Notes: generated by a model from the sequence alone, not told the origin. Numbered from the stretch's first letter, positions 26,165-35,472 are shown. The stretch: DNA of 64,000 nt from UBA3103 sp002365855 (GCA_030627625.1 DAOURR010000002.1:48144-112143), one strand, 5' to 3'. Made by a program: numbers and translations.

Positions 26165-27475
26165 TTATAAGCCGTATTCCTCTTTAAATACTTCTGAAAT
26201 CTTAAGGGAATTAACGGCCAGCGCCTGGTAGCGCTCTTTTTTGTCCCGGATTTTTTCCGCAGCAGGGGGAAAGAGACCAAAATTAACATTCATAGGCTGG
26301 AAATGTGCGGAATCTGCTGTGGTAATGTAGTGAGCAAGCGAGCCGTGCGCGGTTTCCCGCGGGAAAACCAGAGGCTCACGGCCATCCACGATACGGGCTG
26401 CATTTATACCTGCCATCAATCCCGCCGCAGCCGATTCTACATAACCTTCTACACCGGTAATCTGTCCCGCAAAAAGCAGGGATGGGGTTTTTTTGCTTTG
26501 GAAAGTAGACTTTAACAACACCGGCGAATTTATATAAGTATTTCTGTGCATGACCCCGAAGCGTATAAACTCTGCTTCCTCGAGGCCGGGGATGAGACGG
26601 AAAATGCGAAGCTGCTCAAGCCATTTAAGGCTTGTCTGAAAACCAACCAGGTTAAACATCGTACCCTCATGGTTTTCCTGTCTTAACTGAACAACCGCGT
26701 AAGGACGCCTGCCAGTTCGGGGGTCTGTCAGTCCTACTGGTTTCATCGGGCCGTATACCAGAGTCTCTTTTCCTCGTGCGGCAATTGCTTCAACCGGCAT
26801 ACAACCTTCAAAGTGCTTTTCTATTTCAAAGGCTTTTAGGGGAGCTTTTTCACCATTTACCAGGGCCTTCCAAAAAACCTCATACTCTTCTCTGCTCATT
26901 GGACAGTTCAGGTAAGCAGCTTCGCCTTTGCCGTAGCGTGATGATAAAAAGACTTTGTCCATATTGATAGAGTCCGCTGAAACAATCGGAGCAACGGCAT
27001 CGTAAAAATATAAGTACTTTTCTCCCGTAAAGCATTTAATTTCTTCGGATAATGTCTCCGAAGTAAGCGGTCCCGTGGCCAGAATCACCGCCTGGCCTTC
27101 AGGTATCGAAGTTACCTCACTGCGAAAGATTTCTATCAGTGGATGCCCAGAGAGCGTTTCTGTAACACATCGGGCAAATTTATCCCTGTCAACGGCAAGC
27201 GCTCCCCCGGCGGGCACACTGGTTTTAGATGCACAGTCCATTATAAGTGACCCAAAGAGCCTCATCTCTTCTTTTAAAAGACCAACAGCGTTTTCTAAGG
27301 ACACAGCCCGCAGGGAATTACTGCAAACAAGCTCAGCAAAATCCCCTGTTTGGTGTGCGGGTGTTTTTCCCACAGGCCGCATCTCGAAAAGTTTGACCCT
27401 TACTCCTTTTTTTACCGCCTGCCATGCCGCTTCTGCGCCAGCCAGCCCGGCTCCAACGATTATTACCTCGGACAT
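26165..27475 (-). CDS. trmFO: Methylenetetrahydrofolate-tRNA methyltransferase TrmFO
   Basis: Makes ribothymidine-54 in tRNA, using methylene-THF and FAD. The FAD-binding fold begins MSEVIIVGAGLAGAEAAWQ, and TPAHQTGDFAELVCSNSLR is the family block with the conserved Cys. The C-terminal part has GVEGYVESAAAGLMAG. 436 residues. Two adjacent ATGs exist; the second, at 27475, has better spacing from GGGAG. It lies between xerC and topA, as in Bacillus gid. Confidence 0.96.
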   Translation of the reverse strand: MSEVIIVGAGLAGAEAAWQAVKKGVRVKLFEMRPVGKTPAHQTGDFAELVCSNSLRAVSLENAVGLLKEEMRLFGSLIMDCASKTSVPAGGALAVDRDKFARCVTETLSGHPLIEIFRSEVTSIPEGQAVILATGPLTSETLSEEIKCFTGEKYLYFYDAVAPIVSADSINMDKVFLSSRYGKGEAAYLNCPMSREEYEVFWKALVNGEKAPLKAFEIEKHFEGCMPVEAIAARGKETLVYGPMKPVGLTDPRTGRRPYAVVQLRQENHEGTMFNLVGFQTSLKWLEQLRIFRLIPGLEEAEFIRFGVMHRNTYINSPVLLKSTFQSKKTPSLLFAGQITGVEGYVESAAAGLMAGINAARIVDGREPLVFPRETAHGSLAHYITTADSAHFQPMNVNFGLFPPAAEKIRDKKERYQALAVNSLKISEVFKEEYGL

Positions 27476-27508
27476 CATTTCTCCCGCTTAAATTATTTAT
27501 ATTGATAA

Positions 27509-29659
27509 TTATGGAGTTAGAACGTCTGTTTTTGCCGGCGCTTTTTCCGGCCTGGCTATATTTACACGCGCCGCCTTCTTTTCAGGACCCTTTTTATGAC
27601 CGCATTTCTCACTCACACATTTGATTGAAATACCCTTTCCAGGACCTTTCTTTTCCAGCATTAACTCGCCGCACTCGGGGCATTTTTCACTGGTAGGCCG
27701 GTCCCAGGCAACATAGTCGCACTCAGGGTATCCACTGCAGCCAAAAAACTTCCTGCCCTTTTTGCTGCGCCTGATCACAATCTCCCCCTCGCAACGAGCG
27801 CACTTTACCCCGATTGGCTCTAACAGGGGCTTAGTATTGCGGCATTCGGGAAAGCCAGGGCAAGCAAGAAATTTACCATAACGCCCCAGTTTTATGACTA
27901 AGTTGCGGCCACACTGTTCGCATATCTCTTCAGTTACTTCATCAGCGATTTTGATATGACCAATTTCTTCTTCCGCCCTTTCCATTGTGGTTCTAAAAGG
28001 ATCATAGAAGCCATCTAAAACCTGAACCCAATCCAGTTCCCCTTCTTCTATCCTGTCAAGTTTTTCCTCCATGCCCGCCGTAAATTCAATGTCCATGATG
28101 TCATGGAAATGGTTTTTTAATAGATCAACCACTGTATCTCCAAGCTCAGTCGGATAAAACTGCTTGCTCTCCCGGACCACATAGCCTCTCTTGATAATGG
28201 TTTCTATAATTGGAGCATAGGTACTTGGCCTGCCAATACCTTTCTCCTCCAAAGTTTTAACCAGAGTCGCTTCACTATAACGGGGTGGCGGCTGTGTAAA
28301 ATTCTGCTTTGGTGTTAGTGAGCGGGCCTCCACTTCTTCCCCTTCCTTCAACTCAGGCAGGAGTTTCTCCTCGTCTTTTTCGCCGTTGTCAACGCTCTCA
28401 GTATATACTTTCATAAAGCCTGGAAATTTCATAATTGAGCCATTGGCGCGAAAAATATAACCTGCTGCGTCAATATCCACGCTGGTTGTATCAAACACGG
28501 CCGCACTCATCTGGCTACCCAGATAACGTAACCAGATCAGCTTATACAGCTTATACTGTTCATTGGTTAAAAATGTCTTGATCTGGTCCGGCTCCAGGTT
28601 AATTGAAGTAGGGCGAATAGCCTCATGGGCATCCTGAATCTTCCCTTTTCTTGCTTTGTGTGTGCTTTCCCCGGCGACGTACTGGGGACCAAAACGCTGA
28701 CGTATATAGTTCTGAGATTCTTCCCTGGCAGTGGCAGAAACCCTAGTGGAGTCAGTTCGTATATAGGTTATAAGACCAGAAGTGCCTTCTTTTCCCAGGT
28801 CCAACCCTTCGTAGAGCTGCTGAGCAACAACCATTGTTTTCCTGGTTGTAAAATTCAGCTTCCGGTATGACTCCTGCTGCATTGTACTGGTGATAAATGG
28901 CGGGGCCGGCTTTCTGCTCTTTTCCTTGCGGGTAACTTTACTAATAGTGTAATGTGCGCCTTTTAAGCTGTCTAAAACCTCACGCATTTTATCTCCGGTT
29001 TTAATGTCAATTTTATTATTTTTGTGTTTAGCCAGTTTTCCCTCAAAAGGAGCATGACCTGTTTTTACAAAACTTCCGGTAAGGGTCCAGTATTCCTCCG
29101 GTTCAAAAGTCCTGATCTCCTCTTCCCGGTCACTTATCAGGCGAACTGCCACGGACTGTACCCTTCCCGCGCTTAAACCTTTCTTTATTTTCCTCCAAAG
29201 CAGCGGACTGAGGTTATAACCGACCAACCGGTCCAGGATGCGCCTGGCCTGCTGGGCATTAACGCGGTTATAATCAATAGGCCTGGGCTGCCGCACAGAT
29301 TTTTGAACTGCCTGCTTGGTTATTTCATTAAATTCTATACGGCATGACCCTTTATTTCCAAATTCGAGTATATTCTGCAGGTGCCAGGCTATTGCTTCCC
29401 CTTCGCGGTCCGGGTCAGACGCTATCAGCACCCGGTCGACTTTTTTTGCCGCATTTCTTAATTCCTTAATGGTATCACCCTTGCCGCGAATTGTTATATA
29501 TTTTGGATTGAATCCATTTTTAGGATCCATTCCCAACTGACTTTTTGGCAGATCCCTGACATGTCCCATAGAAGCTTTGACCGTATACTTTTTTCCCAGG
29601 AACTTGCTGATCGTCTTTGCTTTGGCGGGCGACTCGACAATAACAAGTGTTTTGGACAA
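27509..29659 (-). CDS. topA: DNA topoisomerase I
   Basis: Type IA topoisomerase that relaxes negative supercoils. The Toprim domain starts MSKTLVIVESPAKAKTI, with ASDPDREGEAIAWH. The catalytic Tyr is in GLITYIRTDSTR. The C-terminus carries three zinc-ribbon-like CxxC units (CEQCGRNL, CARCEGEI, CPECGELM, each with a second cysteine pair). 716 residues from a TTG start at 29659, seven bases after GAGGTG; the upstream in-frame start lacks a site. dprA is immediately upstream. Confidence 0.97.
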   Translation of the reverse strand: MSKTLVIVESPAKAKTISKFLGKKYTVKASMGHVRDLPKSQLGMDPKNGFNPKYITIRGKGDTIKELRNAAKKVDRVLIASDPDREGEAIAWHLQNILEFGNKGSCRIEFNEITKQAVQKSVRQPRPIDYNRVNAQQARRILDRLVGYNLSPLLWRKIKKGLSAGRVQSVAVRLISDREEEIRTFEPEEYWTLTGSFVKTGHAPFEGKLAKHKNNKIDIKTGDKMREVLDSLKGAHYTISKVTRKEKSRKPAPPFITSTMQQESYRKLNFTTRKTMVVAQQLYEGLDLGKEGTSGLITYIRTDSTRVSATAREESQNYIRQRFGPQYVAGESTHKARKGKIQDAHEAIRPTSINLEPDQIKTFLTNEQYKLYKLIWLRYLGSQMSAAVFDTTSVDIDAAGYIFRANGSIMKFPGFMKVYTESVDNGEKDEEKLLPELKEGEEVEARSLTPKQNFTQPPPRYSEATLVKTLEEKGIGRPSTYAPIIETIIKRGYVVRESKQFYPTELGDTVVDLLKNHFHDIMDIEFTAGMEEKLDRIEEGELDWVQVLDGFYDPFRTTMERAEEEIGHIKIADEVTEEICEQCGRNLVIKLGRYGKFLACPGFPECRNTKPLLEPIGVKCARCEGEIVIRRSKKGRKFFGCSGYPECDYVAWDRPTSEKCPECGELMLEKKGPGKGISIKCVSEKCGHKKGPEKKAARVNIARPEKAPAKTDVLTP

Positions 29660-29750
29660 AAACTTACACCTCATTTTTTTGCTTGACTTATAAAATTTCT
29701 GTCATTTATTATCGCTGCGTTTTTAAAAATCTATACTATTTTCTGAAACT

Positions 29751-30848
29751 TTAGAACGTTCGTCCAGTTCGGGTGTATTGTTTGCCCGGCATTTGCCTTG
29801 TTAGTCCTTTGATTTCCAAATACATTAAAGCGGCCATTGCTTTTTGTGGCGCAAGTCCGGACCTGCAGATCAACTCATCCAGTGATATGGGTTCAACGTC
29901 CAGCAGTTTATAAATGGACATTTCTTCAATGCTCATTTTCATAGAGCCTTCGTCCCCTTCTGTAACGGGAAACAACTTTTCAATACCTATTTCATCAAGG
30001 ATGTCACTGGCTCCTTCTACCAGTCTGGCGCCCTGTTTGATTAAACGGTGCGTCCCGCGGCTTAAAGGACTGACAATATTACCAGGCACCGCCATTACAT
30101 CCCGTCCCTGCTCCAGGGCAAAGTCAGCAGTTATTAAGGCGCCGCTTTTCTCGGCCGCTTCAACAACCACAGTTCCCTGCGAAAGCCCGCTAATAATTCT
30201 ATTGCGCACAGGAAAACGCCAGGGTTCCGGAGGTGTTCCTAAAGGAAACTCGCTGATAACAGCACCTGATTTCTCAATCTGCTCCATTAACATGCGATTT
30301 TCCCTGGGGTAAACCACGTCAGTTCCGCAGCCCAATACAGCTATAGTCCTCCCCCCTGCTGACAGTGCGCCCTTGTGGCCGGCAGTATCAATCCCCCTGG
30401 CCATTCCGCTAACTATAGTGACTCCCACTACAGCCAAATCCTTTGCCAGCTTTTCAGCCACCAGAAGACCGTAAGGCGAAGGTTTTCTTGAGCCAACTAT
30501 AGCTACAGCAAGCTTATCATCAGGCATTAAGCCGCCCCGCAGGAAAATCACCGGGGGAGGGTCATAAATTTGACGCAGGTTATCAGGATACGCAGAATCT
30601 GTGTGACATAAAAAGACAATCCCGGCGGACGCTATTTTATCCGCTTCCTTTAGAGGGTCCAACAAAGACCTGCGTCGTGCCAGGCCTTCAGGTCCTTCCT
30701 CCCCTATCCCCGGTGCGCCGGCAAGTTCTTTTACGCTGGCCGACCAAGCTGCTCCAGGTGTGCCAAAATGCTTAACCAGTGACCATATTCTCGTCCCGGC
30801 GCCAGGCATTAACAACTGCCATCCCAGCCAGTAAATTCTATCCTCCAA
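29751..30848 (-). CDS. dprA: DNA processing protein DprA (Smf)
   Basis: Loads RecA onto single-stranded DNA during transformation. An N-terminal SAM-like region, then the Rossmann-like DprA core with AIVGSRKPSPYG, VSGMARGIDTAGHKGAL and AVLGCGTDVVYPREN, and a C-terminal winged-helix-like segment (about 300-355). 365 residues, TTG start with AGGGGAG upstream. Its presence leaves natural competence open but does not show it, as dprA is also common in non-competent species. Confidence 0.95.
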   Translation of the reverse strand: MEDRIYWLGWQLLMPGAGTRIWSLVKHFGTPGAAWSASVKELAGAPGIGEEGPEGLARRRSLLDPLKEADKIASAGIVFLCHTDSAYPDNLRQIYDPPPVIFLRGGLMPDDKLAVAIVGSRKPSPYGLLVAEKLAKDLAVVGVTIVSGMARGIDTAGHKGALSAGGRTIAVLGCGTDVVYPRENRMLMEQIEKSGAVISEFPLGTPPEPWRFPVRNRIISGLSQGTVVVEAAEKSGALITADFALEQGRDVMAVPGNIVSPLSRGTHRLIKQGARLVEGASDILDEIGIEKLFPVTEGDEGSMKMSIEEMSIYKLLDVEPISLDELICRSGLAPQKAMAALMYLEIKGLTRQMPGKQYTRTGRTF

Positions 30849-30931
30849 TAAAGTTCTCCCCTCAGTTTTCCTTTAATCCCCTACTTTTCGGGGTTAAAGT
30901 AAATCTTCCTGCACCCTGGCATAATTTTCTT

Positions 30932-31828
30932 TTAAGATATCTTAAGAACATCATCTAGGGACTGCCTCATCTCAAGCACTCTTTTAAATATATCTCCTTC
31001 TGACTGCAGGCGGTTAAATATAGTTTCCATCGTAAAATACATCGGGTGGATATCTCCAGTTTCGACCTCACTCCAGTGCAGTGGTGTGGACACAGGAGCG
31101 CCCTGCAGGGGCCTCAGGCTATATTGAAAAGCCATCGTCTTTCCCCTGCCGTTCTGTAAATAGTCCAGATAAACCTTGTCGTGTCTTTTCTCTACTTTTC
31201 TCTCCGTGGTTGCCTTGGACGGGTATACTCCCACCACTAATTCGGCAATATATTTCATTGCGCCTGTTACCTGCTGCCAGGTATATACAGGTTTTATTGG
31301 GATAAACAGGTGCATCCCACTTGCTCCAGAGGTTTTTGGAAAGCTTTTTATGCCATATTCGTCAAGCACGCGCCTTACCAGAAGAGCAATCTCCATAGTG
31401 TCCCTGAAAGTGGCGCCTCCTGCCGGGTCCAGATCCATTACCGCAAGGTCGGGGCTTTCCAGGTTGTCAATCCGGGCAAGCCAGGCATGCATTTCTATGC
31501 AGGCCTGGTTGGCAAGCCATAGCAGGGTGACCTTATCATTGCATATAATATAATTTACTACCTTTTCAGAGTGTTCCACCGGCACCCTTCTTACCCAGGA
31601 CGGTGCGTATTCCGGACACTCTTTTTGGTAAAAAGGCGCCCCCTTCAAACCATCCGGGTAACGCTTCATAACTATCGGGCGGTTATAAAGATGGGGCAGG
31701 ATATATGGCGCCATATCTGAATAGTACTTCAGAAGGTGGGCTTTATTCAACCCTTCCGGCCAGATCAGTTTGTCAAGATTGGTAAGCTTAATTTCATGGT
31801 CGCTCACTATCACAAATGATTCTTTCAT
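30932..31828 (-). CDS. ligD: LigD-type polymerase/primase (NHEJ)
   Basis: A stand-alone polymerase domain of bacterial LigD, an AEP-superfamily primase-polymerase that adds nucleotides, preferably ribonucleotides, at broken ends. It begins with KLTNLDKLIWPEGLNKAHLLKYY, has VMKRYPDG, the catalytic MDLDPAGGATF (two aspartates) and the HLFIPIKP motif. 298 residues, matching the single domain. The partner ligase is a separate gene 1.7 kb away, with two oppositely oriented genes between. Confidence 0.93.
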   Translation of the reverse strand: MKESFVIVSDHEIKLTNLDKLIWPEGLNKAHLLKYYSDMAPYILPHLYNRPIVMKRYPDGLKGAPFYQKECPEYAPSWVRRVPVEHSEKVVNYIICNDKVTLLWLANQACIEMHAWLARIDNLESPDLAVMDLDPAGGATFRDTMEIALLVRRVLDEYGIKSFPKTSGASGMHLFIPIKPVYTWQQVTGAMKYIAELVVGVYPSKATTERKVEKRHDKVYLDYLQNGRGKTMAFQYSLRPLQGAPVSTPLHWSEVETGDIHPMYFTMETIFNRLQSEGDIFKRVLEMRQSLDDVLKIS

Positions 31829-31906
31829 TGAAAATGCACCTCGTCATAGGCTTTTTTCACATTTTAACCTGTTCTAATAAGTTTAAACCAACCCGGGCTC
31901 GATTTC

Positions 31907-32028
31907 CATTTGCACCAACGCGCACAAAAGAACCGTCCCCCTGTGTCTTTTCATTTGCACCAACGCGCACAAAAGAACCGTCCCCCTGTGTCTTTTCCCC
32001 TGTGTCTTTTAGTCCCCCTGTGTCTTTT
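31907..32028. repeat. REP-like GC-rich repeat patch
   Basis: Two adjacent perfect 45-base copies (31907-31951 and 31952-31996), then two more copies of their 14-base end, CCCCTGTGTCTTTT (31997-32010 and 32015-32028). On the minus strand the unit reads GACACAGGGGGACGGTTC with TGTG nearby, so CACA/TGTG can form a small hairpin. I recall similar sequences dispersed in Peptococcaceae and near IS200-like REP-associated transposases; this is memory, not a search. An ORF across it is only repeat translation. Confidence 0.85.
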
Positions 32029-32132
32029 ATGTTATTTTTCCGCATTGAAACGGTAAAATTAAAGTTGTAGTAATCAACATTCCAGCCATAGTATAATATT
32101 TACAATAATATTAATTAGAGGGGGCTATTTAA

Positions 32133-32549
32133 ATGAAGGGCAGGATAATTAGTGAATTAAAGATTGGCGACAAAGAATTTGTTCAAAAAACCATAAGTGA
32201 GGGAGATATTTATCTTTATGCGGGAATAACAGGTGATTTAAATCCAGCTCATATAAATGAAGAATATGCAAAAAACACAATCTTCAAAGGAAGGATTGCC
32301 CATGGAATGCTGACCGCAGGCTTGGTATCAGCAGTTATAGGTATGAAGCTGCCTGGACCTGGTACAATTTATTTAGCTCAAGAACTGAAGTTTACAGCAC
32401 CTGTCAGGATTGGTGATACAATTAAGGCTGAAGGCGAAATAATTGAAATTAACACTGAAAAAAATAGAGTCAAAATTAGAACTACCTGTATAAATCAAAA
32501 TGGAGATTTTGTGCTTCAGGGAGTAGCCACTGTTATGCCACCAAAATAG
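32133..32549 (+). CDS. MaoC/PhaJ-like enoyl-CoA hydratase
   Basis: A 138-residue hotdog-fold protein. The motif AGITGDLNPAHINEEYAKNTIFKGRIAHGML matches (R)-specific enoyl-CoA hydratases (MaoC-like), with the catalytic Asp and His in the DLNPAH stretch; it is often used for beta-oxidation intermediates. The start follows AGAGGGGG. A consensus -10 (TATAAT at 32092-32097) lies upstream, but no clear -35 is seen. It is on the plus strand, opposite to its neighbours, and 20 bases before a zinc-cluster protein gene. Confidence 0.88.
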   Translation: MKGRIISELKIGDKEFVQKTISEGDIYLYAGITGDLNPAHINEEYAKNTIFKGRIAHGMLTAGLVSAVIGMKLPGPGTIYLAQELKFTAPVRIGDTIKAEGEIIEINTEKNRVKIRTTCINQNGDFVLQGVATVMPPK

Positions 32550-32569
32550 AAAATTTTGAGGAGGTATTA

Positions 32570-33385
32570 GTGACTGTGTCAGGCGATACACTTTGCTTTT
32601 GCGGCAGTATGAGAAGGCATAAAAAATGTCATTATGATATCTCCGGGGAAAGCCTTGCTGCAAAGATGCTTTCTTTATATACAAGTGTTAACAAATTAAT
32701 TACCAGTCATTACTCTGAACATAATATTAAGCCGATATGCACAAAAGGCTGCAGCGAGTGCTGCAGCACCGTTTTTAGCGTCTCAATAGTTGAATTCTTT
32801 TTAATTTGCCGTGAATTGATGAAATGGGACTCTAAAAGAATTGCATTAATAAAGCAGAGAGTTTTGCAGGGCATATCTTATTTGAATTGCGAACGACCCG
32901 AGTTGTTAAATTATTTTAGATCTGACCACTCAGAATTGAATTTCATAGATATGTCATTAAAAATTTATGAATTATCAAAGGGTATCAATATGGATTGCCC
33001 TTTTTTAACCGGGCTGACAACAAGGGGAAAAGTTTGTTCAGTTTATAAAATTAGACCTTTAATCTGCAGGATCGCAGGCACATCCTATTATACAGACATT
33101 GAAAACATGTATATATGTTCCCAAATAGGCACTAACAAGACAATCATGAATTGTGGGCCAAGCACGGTAGATATTTGGGACAGCTTTATTAAAGATATTC
33201 TGACCATTCAATACAATGAAAAATGCTACAGGGGAACTGTCTACCCGCTTATTTACTGGCTATATCTGGCACTTGACGGATTAGACAACCTTAAAGTCTA
33301 TCTTGGCGGAGAACGGCATGATAAATACTTCCAGATGTCCTATATTGAAGCGAAAAAGAAAATTTTATTAAAAAATCTCTTATAA
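32570..33385 (+). CDS. SEC-C/YkgJ-type cysteine-cluster protein
   Basis: A 271-residue protein. An N-terminal SEC-C-like motif, CFCGSMRRHKKCH, likely binds zinc. A YkgJ-type cluster follows with CTKGCSECCSTVFSV and CSVYKIRPLICRI (CxxxCxxCC...C...RPxxC). YkgJ-family proteins are thought to hold zinc or Fe-S clusters, but the role is unknown. GTG start with GAGGAGG five bases before it. It forms a two-gene unit with the MaoC gene, inserted between the NHEJ genes. Confidence 0.75.
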   Translation: MTVSGDTLCFCGSMRRHKKCHYDISGESLAAKMLSLYTSVNKLITSHYSEHNIKPICTKGCSECCSTVFSVSIVEFFLICRELMKWDSKRIALIKQRVLQGISYLNCERPELLNYFRSDHSELNFIDMSLKIYELSKGINMDCPFLTGLTTRGKVCSVYKIRPLICRIAGTSYYTDIENMYICSQIGTNKTIMNCGPSTVDIWDSFIKDILTIQYNEKCYRGTVYPLIYWLYLALDGLDNLKVYLGGERHDKYFQMSYIEAKKKILLKNLL

Positions 33386-33489
33386 CACGGACACAAAGGA
33401 CGGCTGAATCTTCTTCGGATATCCCGGCCGGAAACTTTTGATATTTTGAAATCTGCTTGTATCCCAGGTTACACTAAACCAAAATTTTA

Positions 33490-34446
33490 TTAATTCTCAA
33501 CAAACTGGCATTCCTCAGGCGGTTTATCCCAGCGGATACCCCGGTAAACTGGGTGCCGTAGGTAGCCCTCGCCAGTAGTTGTAAGATATTCTACAGAGCA
33601 AACAAGCGAGGGTCGTACAAATATTGTTCGCCTCTTCTCCTCCCTGGGAACTAAGAGTGGTTCTTGCACAACTTCCAGTTTACGAAGGCCATCCAGCAGA
33701 GCTTCGTATTCCTGTTCGCTGAAACCCGTCCCCACCTTACCCTGGTAAACCAGCCTGCCATCCTTATAGCCCCCAAGAACTAACGATCCAAGTCTCCTCC
33801 CGGATACCCCCGGCTGGTAGCCGCAGATAACCAGGTCCGCCTCCCTGGTATGCCTGAACTTTAACCAGCTGGATGAACGGCGTCCAGGCAGGTAGATACT
33901 GTCTATTTTTTTTGCAACAACACCCTCGAGTCCCTGCTCAACACAAGCGGCAAAAAATTTCAGGCCTTCATTTAATATGTATTGGGAGGTTACTATTGCC
34001 TCGCCGTTAACAACAGATTCTTCCAGCCTTTCCTTTCGTGTTTTTAGTGTAAGTTCCATGATATTTTTACCAGCGCAATACAGTATGTCAAATGGTATAA
34101 AAATAGCCGGGTCCTCTGCACGTGCCCGACCAATCCTTATTGGATCTTTTAATCTTCCGCGCGATTGAATTCTGGAAAATGATGGCTTGCCATTTTTAAG
34201 GACCACGATTTCCCCGTCCAGTATCGCCGGCTGCTGCTTTACTTCCTTATGAAGACCAGCCAGTTCTGGAAACTGCCCGGAGAGATCGAAACCATTGCGA
34301 GAACGTAAAATCGTAGTATTATCCTCCAGGTAGATAAGACAGCGATATCCATCCCACTTTATTTCAAAAAGGTAGTCACTGCTGTCAAAAGGTTCTGAGC
34401 TGACAGCAAGCATAGGTCTCAGGTGGGGTAGATTCACCAGAGTCAC
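33490..34446 (-). CDS. ligD: ATP-dependent DNA ligase, LigD ligase domain (NHEJ)
   Basis: Seals double-strand breaks with Ku. The adenylation motif is FEIKWDGYRC (Lys30), then LRSRNGFDLS, LDGEIVVL, EGVVAKKIDSIY and WLKFRHT in the nucleotidyltransferase domain; the C-terminal OB domain follows from about residue 215. 318 residues, so the ligase domain alone, with no nuclease or polymerase fused. It is 20 bases downstream of ku in the same unit. Confidence 0.95.
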   Translation of the reverse strand: MTLVNLPHLRPMLAVSSEPFDSSDYLFEIKWDGYRCLIYLEDNTTILRSRNGFDLSGQFPELAGLHKEVKQQPAILDGEIVVLKNGKPSFSRIQSRGRLKDPIRIGRARAEDPAIFIPFDILYCAGKNIMELTLKTRKERLEESVVNGEAIVTSQYILNEGLKFFAACVEQGLEGVVAKKIDSIYLPGRRSSSWLKFRHTREADLVICGYQPGVSGRRLGSLVLGGYKDGRLVYQGKVGTGFSEQEYEALLDGLRKLEVVQEPLLVPREEKRRTIFVRPSLVCSVEYLTTTGEGYLRHPVYRGIRWDKPPEECQFVEN

Positions 34447-34465
34447 TTTATAACACCTCCAGTGG

Positions 34466-35332
34466 CTAAGAAGTTTTTCTCCTGGCAGCAGATTTCACTG
34501 TCCTGGGTTTAACTTCTTTAACTTCTTTTGCCTGAGTATCCTTGACCTGCTTGTCGCGCGACTCCCTGGCCAAATCGATACTTGCCTTTAGAGCCTCCAT
34601 CAGGTCGACTACTTTACCGGTTTCAGGCTTAGCCGGTATCTCGATGTTTTCCCCGGCAATTTTTGCCTGAATAACGTCCATTAACCCCTGCCTATAAGTA
34701 TCATTATATTTTTGCGGCTGGTATTCCGATGACAGACTGTTAATCAGGTTTACAGCCATTTTAAGCTCATTATCATGCAGGGTGACCTGATAGTTCAATT
34801 CTGTCAGAGCATCTGATTGTCTGACTTCATCCGGGTAGTGCATAGTGCTCATTACTATAACTTTGCCGCTAACGCGCAAGGCAGCGAGATTTTGACGGCT
34901 GCGAATCACCACTCTGGCCACCGCAACCTTACCTGTCTCATCCATGGCCCTCTTAAGCAGTTCGTAGACCTTTGCTCCCCCATCGCCTGGCGCCAGGTAA
35001 TAAGCCTTATTATAATAAATCGGATCGATTCCCGACAAATCAACAAAATCTATTATTTCAATATTTTTACTGATACCTGAAAAACCTTCCAGGTTAAAGT
35101 CCTCCTCTTTGAGAACAACATATTTACCTTTTTCATACTCATAGCCACGCACTATTTCTTCCATTGAAATATCGTTCTTACAGAACGGACAAAAACGCTT
35201 GTACTGCACAGGTGTCTTGCATTTTTTATGCAGATAATTGAATTTAATGTCTTTTTGTTCGGTAGCAGCAAATAGTTTCACCGGAACATAAACCAGGCCG
35301 AAACTAATTGCCCCTTTCCACATAGGGCGCAT
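34466..35332 (-). CDS. ku: Ku DNA end-binding protein (NHEJ)
   Basis: Homodimeric ring that binds DNA ends. The core starts MWKGAISFGLVYVPVKLF and has GYEYEKGKYVVL and YYLAPGDGGAKVYELL. His35, Cys38, Cys48 and Cys51 could bind a zinc ion, seen also in some other bacterial Ku proteins. The last 30 residues are rich in Lys and form a basic tail, which in other species affects DNA sliding. 288 residues. Confidence 0.95.
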   Translation of the reverse strand: MRPMWKGAISFGLVYVPVKLFAATEQKDIKFNYLHKKCKTPVQYKRFCPFCKNDISMEEIVRGYEYEKGKYVVLKEEDFNLEGFSGISKNIEIIDFVDLSGIDPIYYNKAYYLAPGDGGAKVYELLKRAMDETGKVAVARVVIRSRQNLAALRVSGKVIVMSTMHYPDEVRQSDALTELNYQVTLHDNELKMAVNLINSLSSEYQPQKYNDTYRQGLMDVIQAKIAGENIEIPAKPETGKVVDLMEALKASIDLARESRDKQVKDTQAKEVKEVKPRTVKSAARRKTS

Positions 35333-35441
35333 TAGAGCCTCACCTCAAAATTACTTTTTTTTATTATTACCGATGAATTTATTCTCATGCAGCGTGAGTA
35401 CAGGCTGCCAGTGAATTAATTTTTTGCAAGAGTTCGATCAT

Positions 35442-35468
35442 TAAAAAACCCGGGACTTAGCCCGGGTT
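35442..35468 (-). terminator. Intrinsic terminator after ytfJ
   Basis: On the minus strand AACCCGGG, a six-base loop, CCCGGGTT, then a run of T. It directly follows the ytfJ stop and ends the DUF2953-ytfJ unit. Confidence 0.85.
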
Positions 35469-35472
35469 CTGC

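Noticed and set aside
30871..30899. Hairpin CTTTAATCCCC / GGGGTTAAAG between LigD polymerase and dprA
   Set aside because: No U-tract on either strand and a bulged stem; not supported as a terminator.
31857..32045. A 62-codon minus-strand ORF with the repeated peptide TQGDGSFVRVGAN
   Set aside because: It is the translation of the tandem DNA repeats; no ribosome binding site or conserved protein context.
33386..33489. Possible degenerate copy of the GACACAGGGGGACGG repeat (GACACAAAGGACGG near 33395)
   Set aside because: Only partial similarity over about 14 bases; could be chance.
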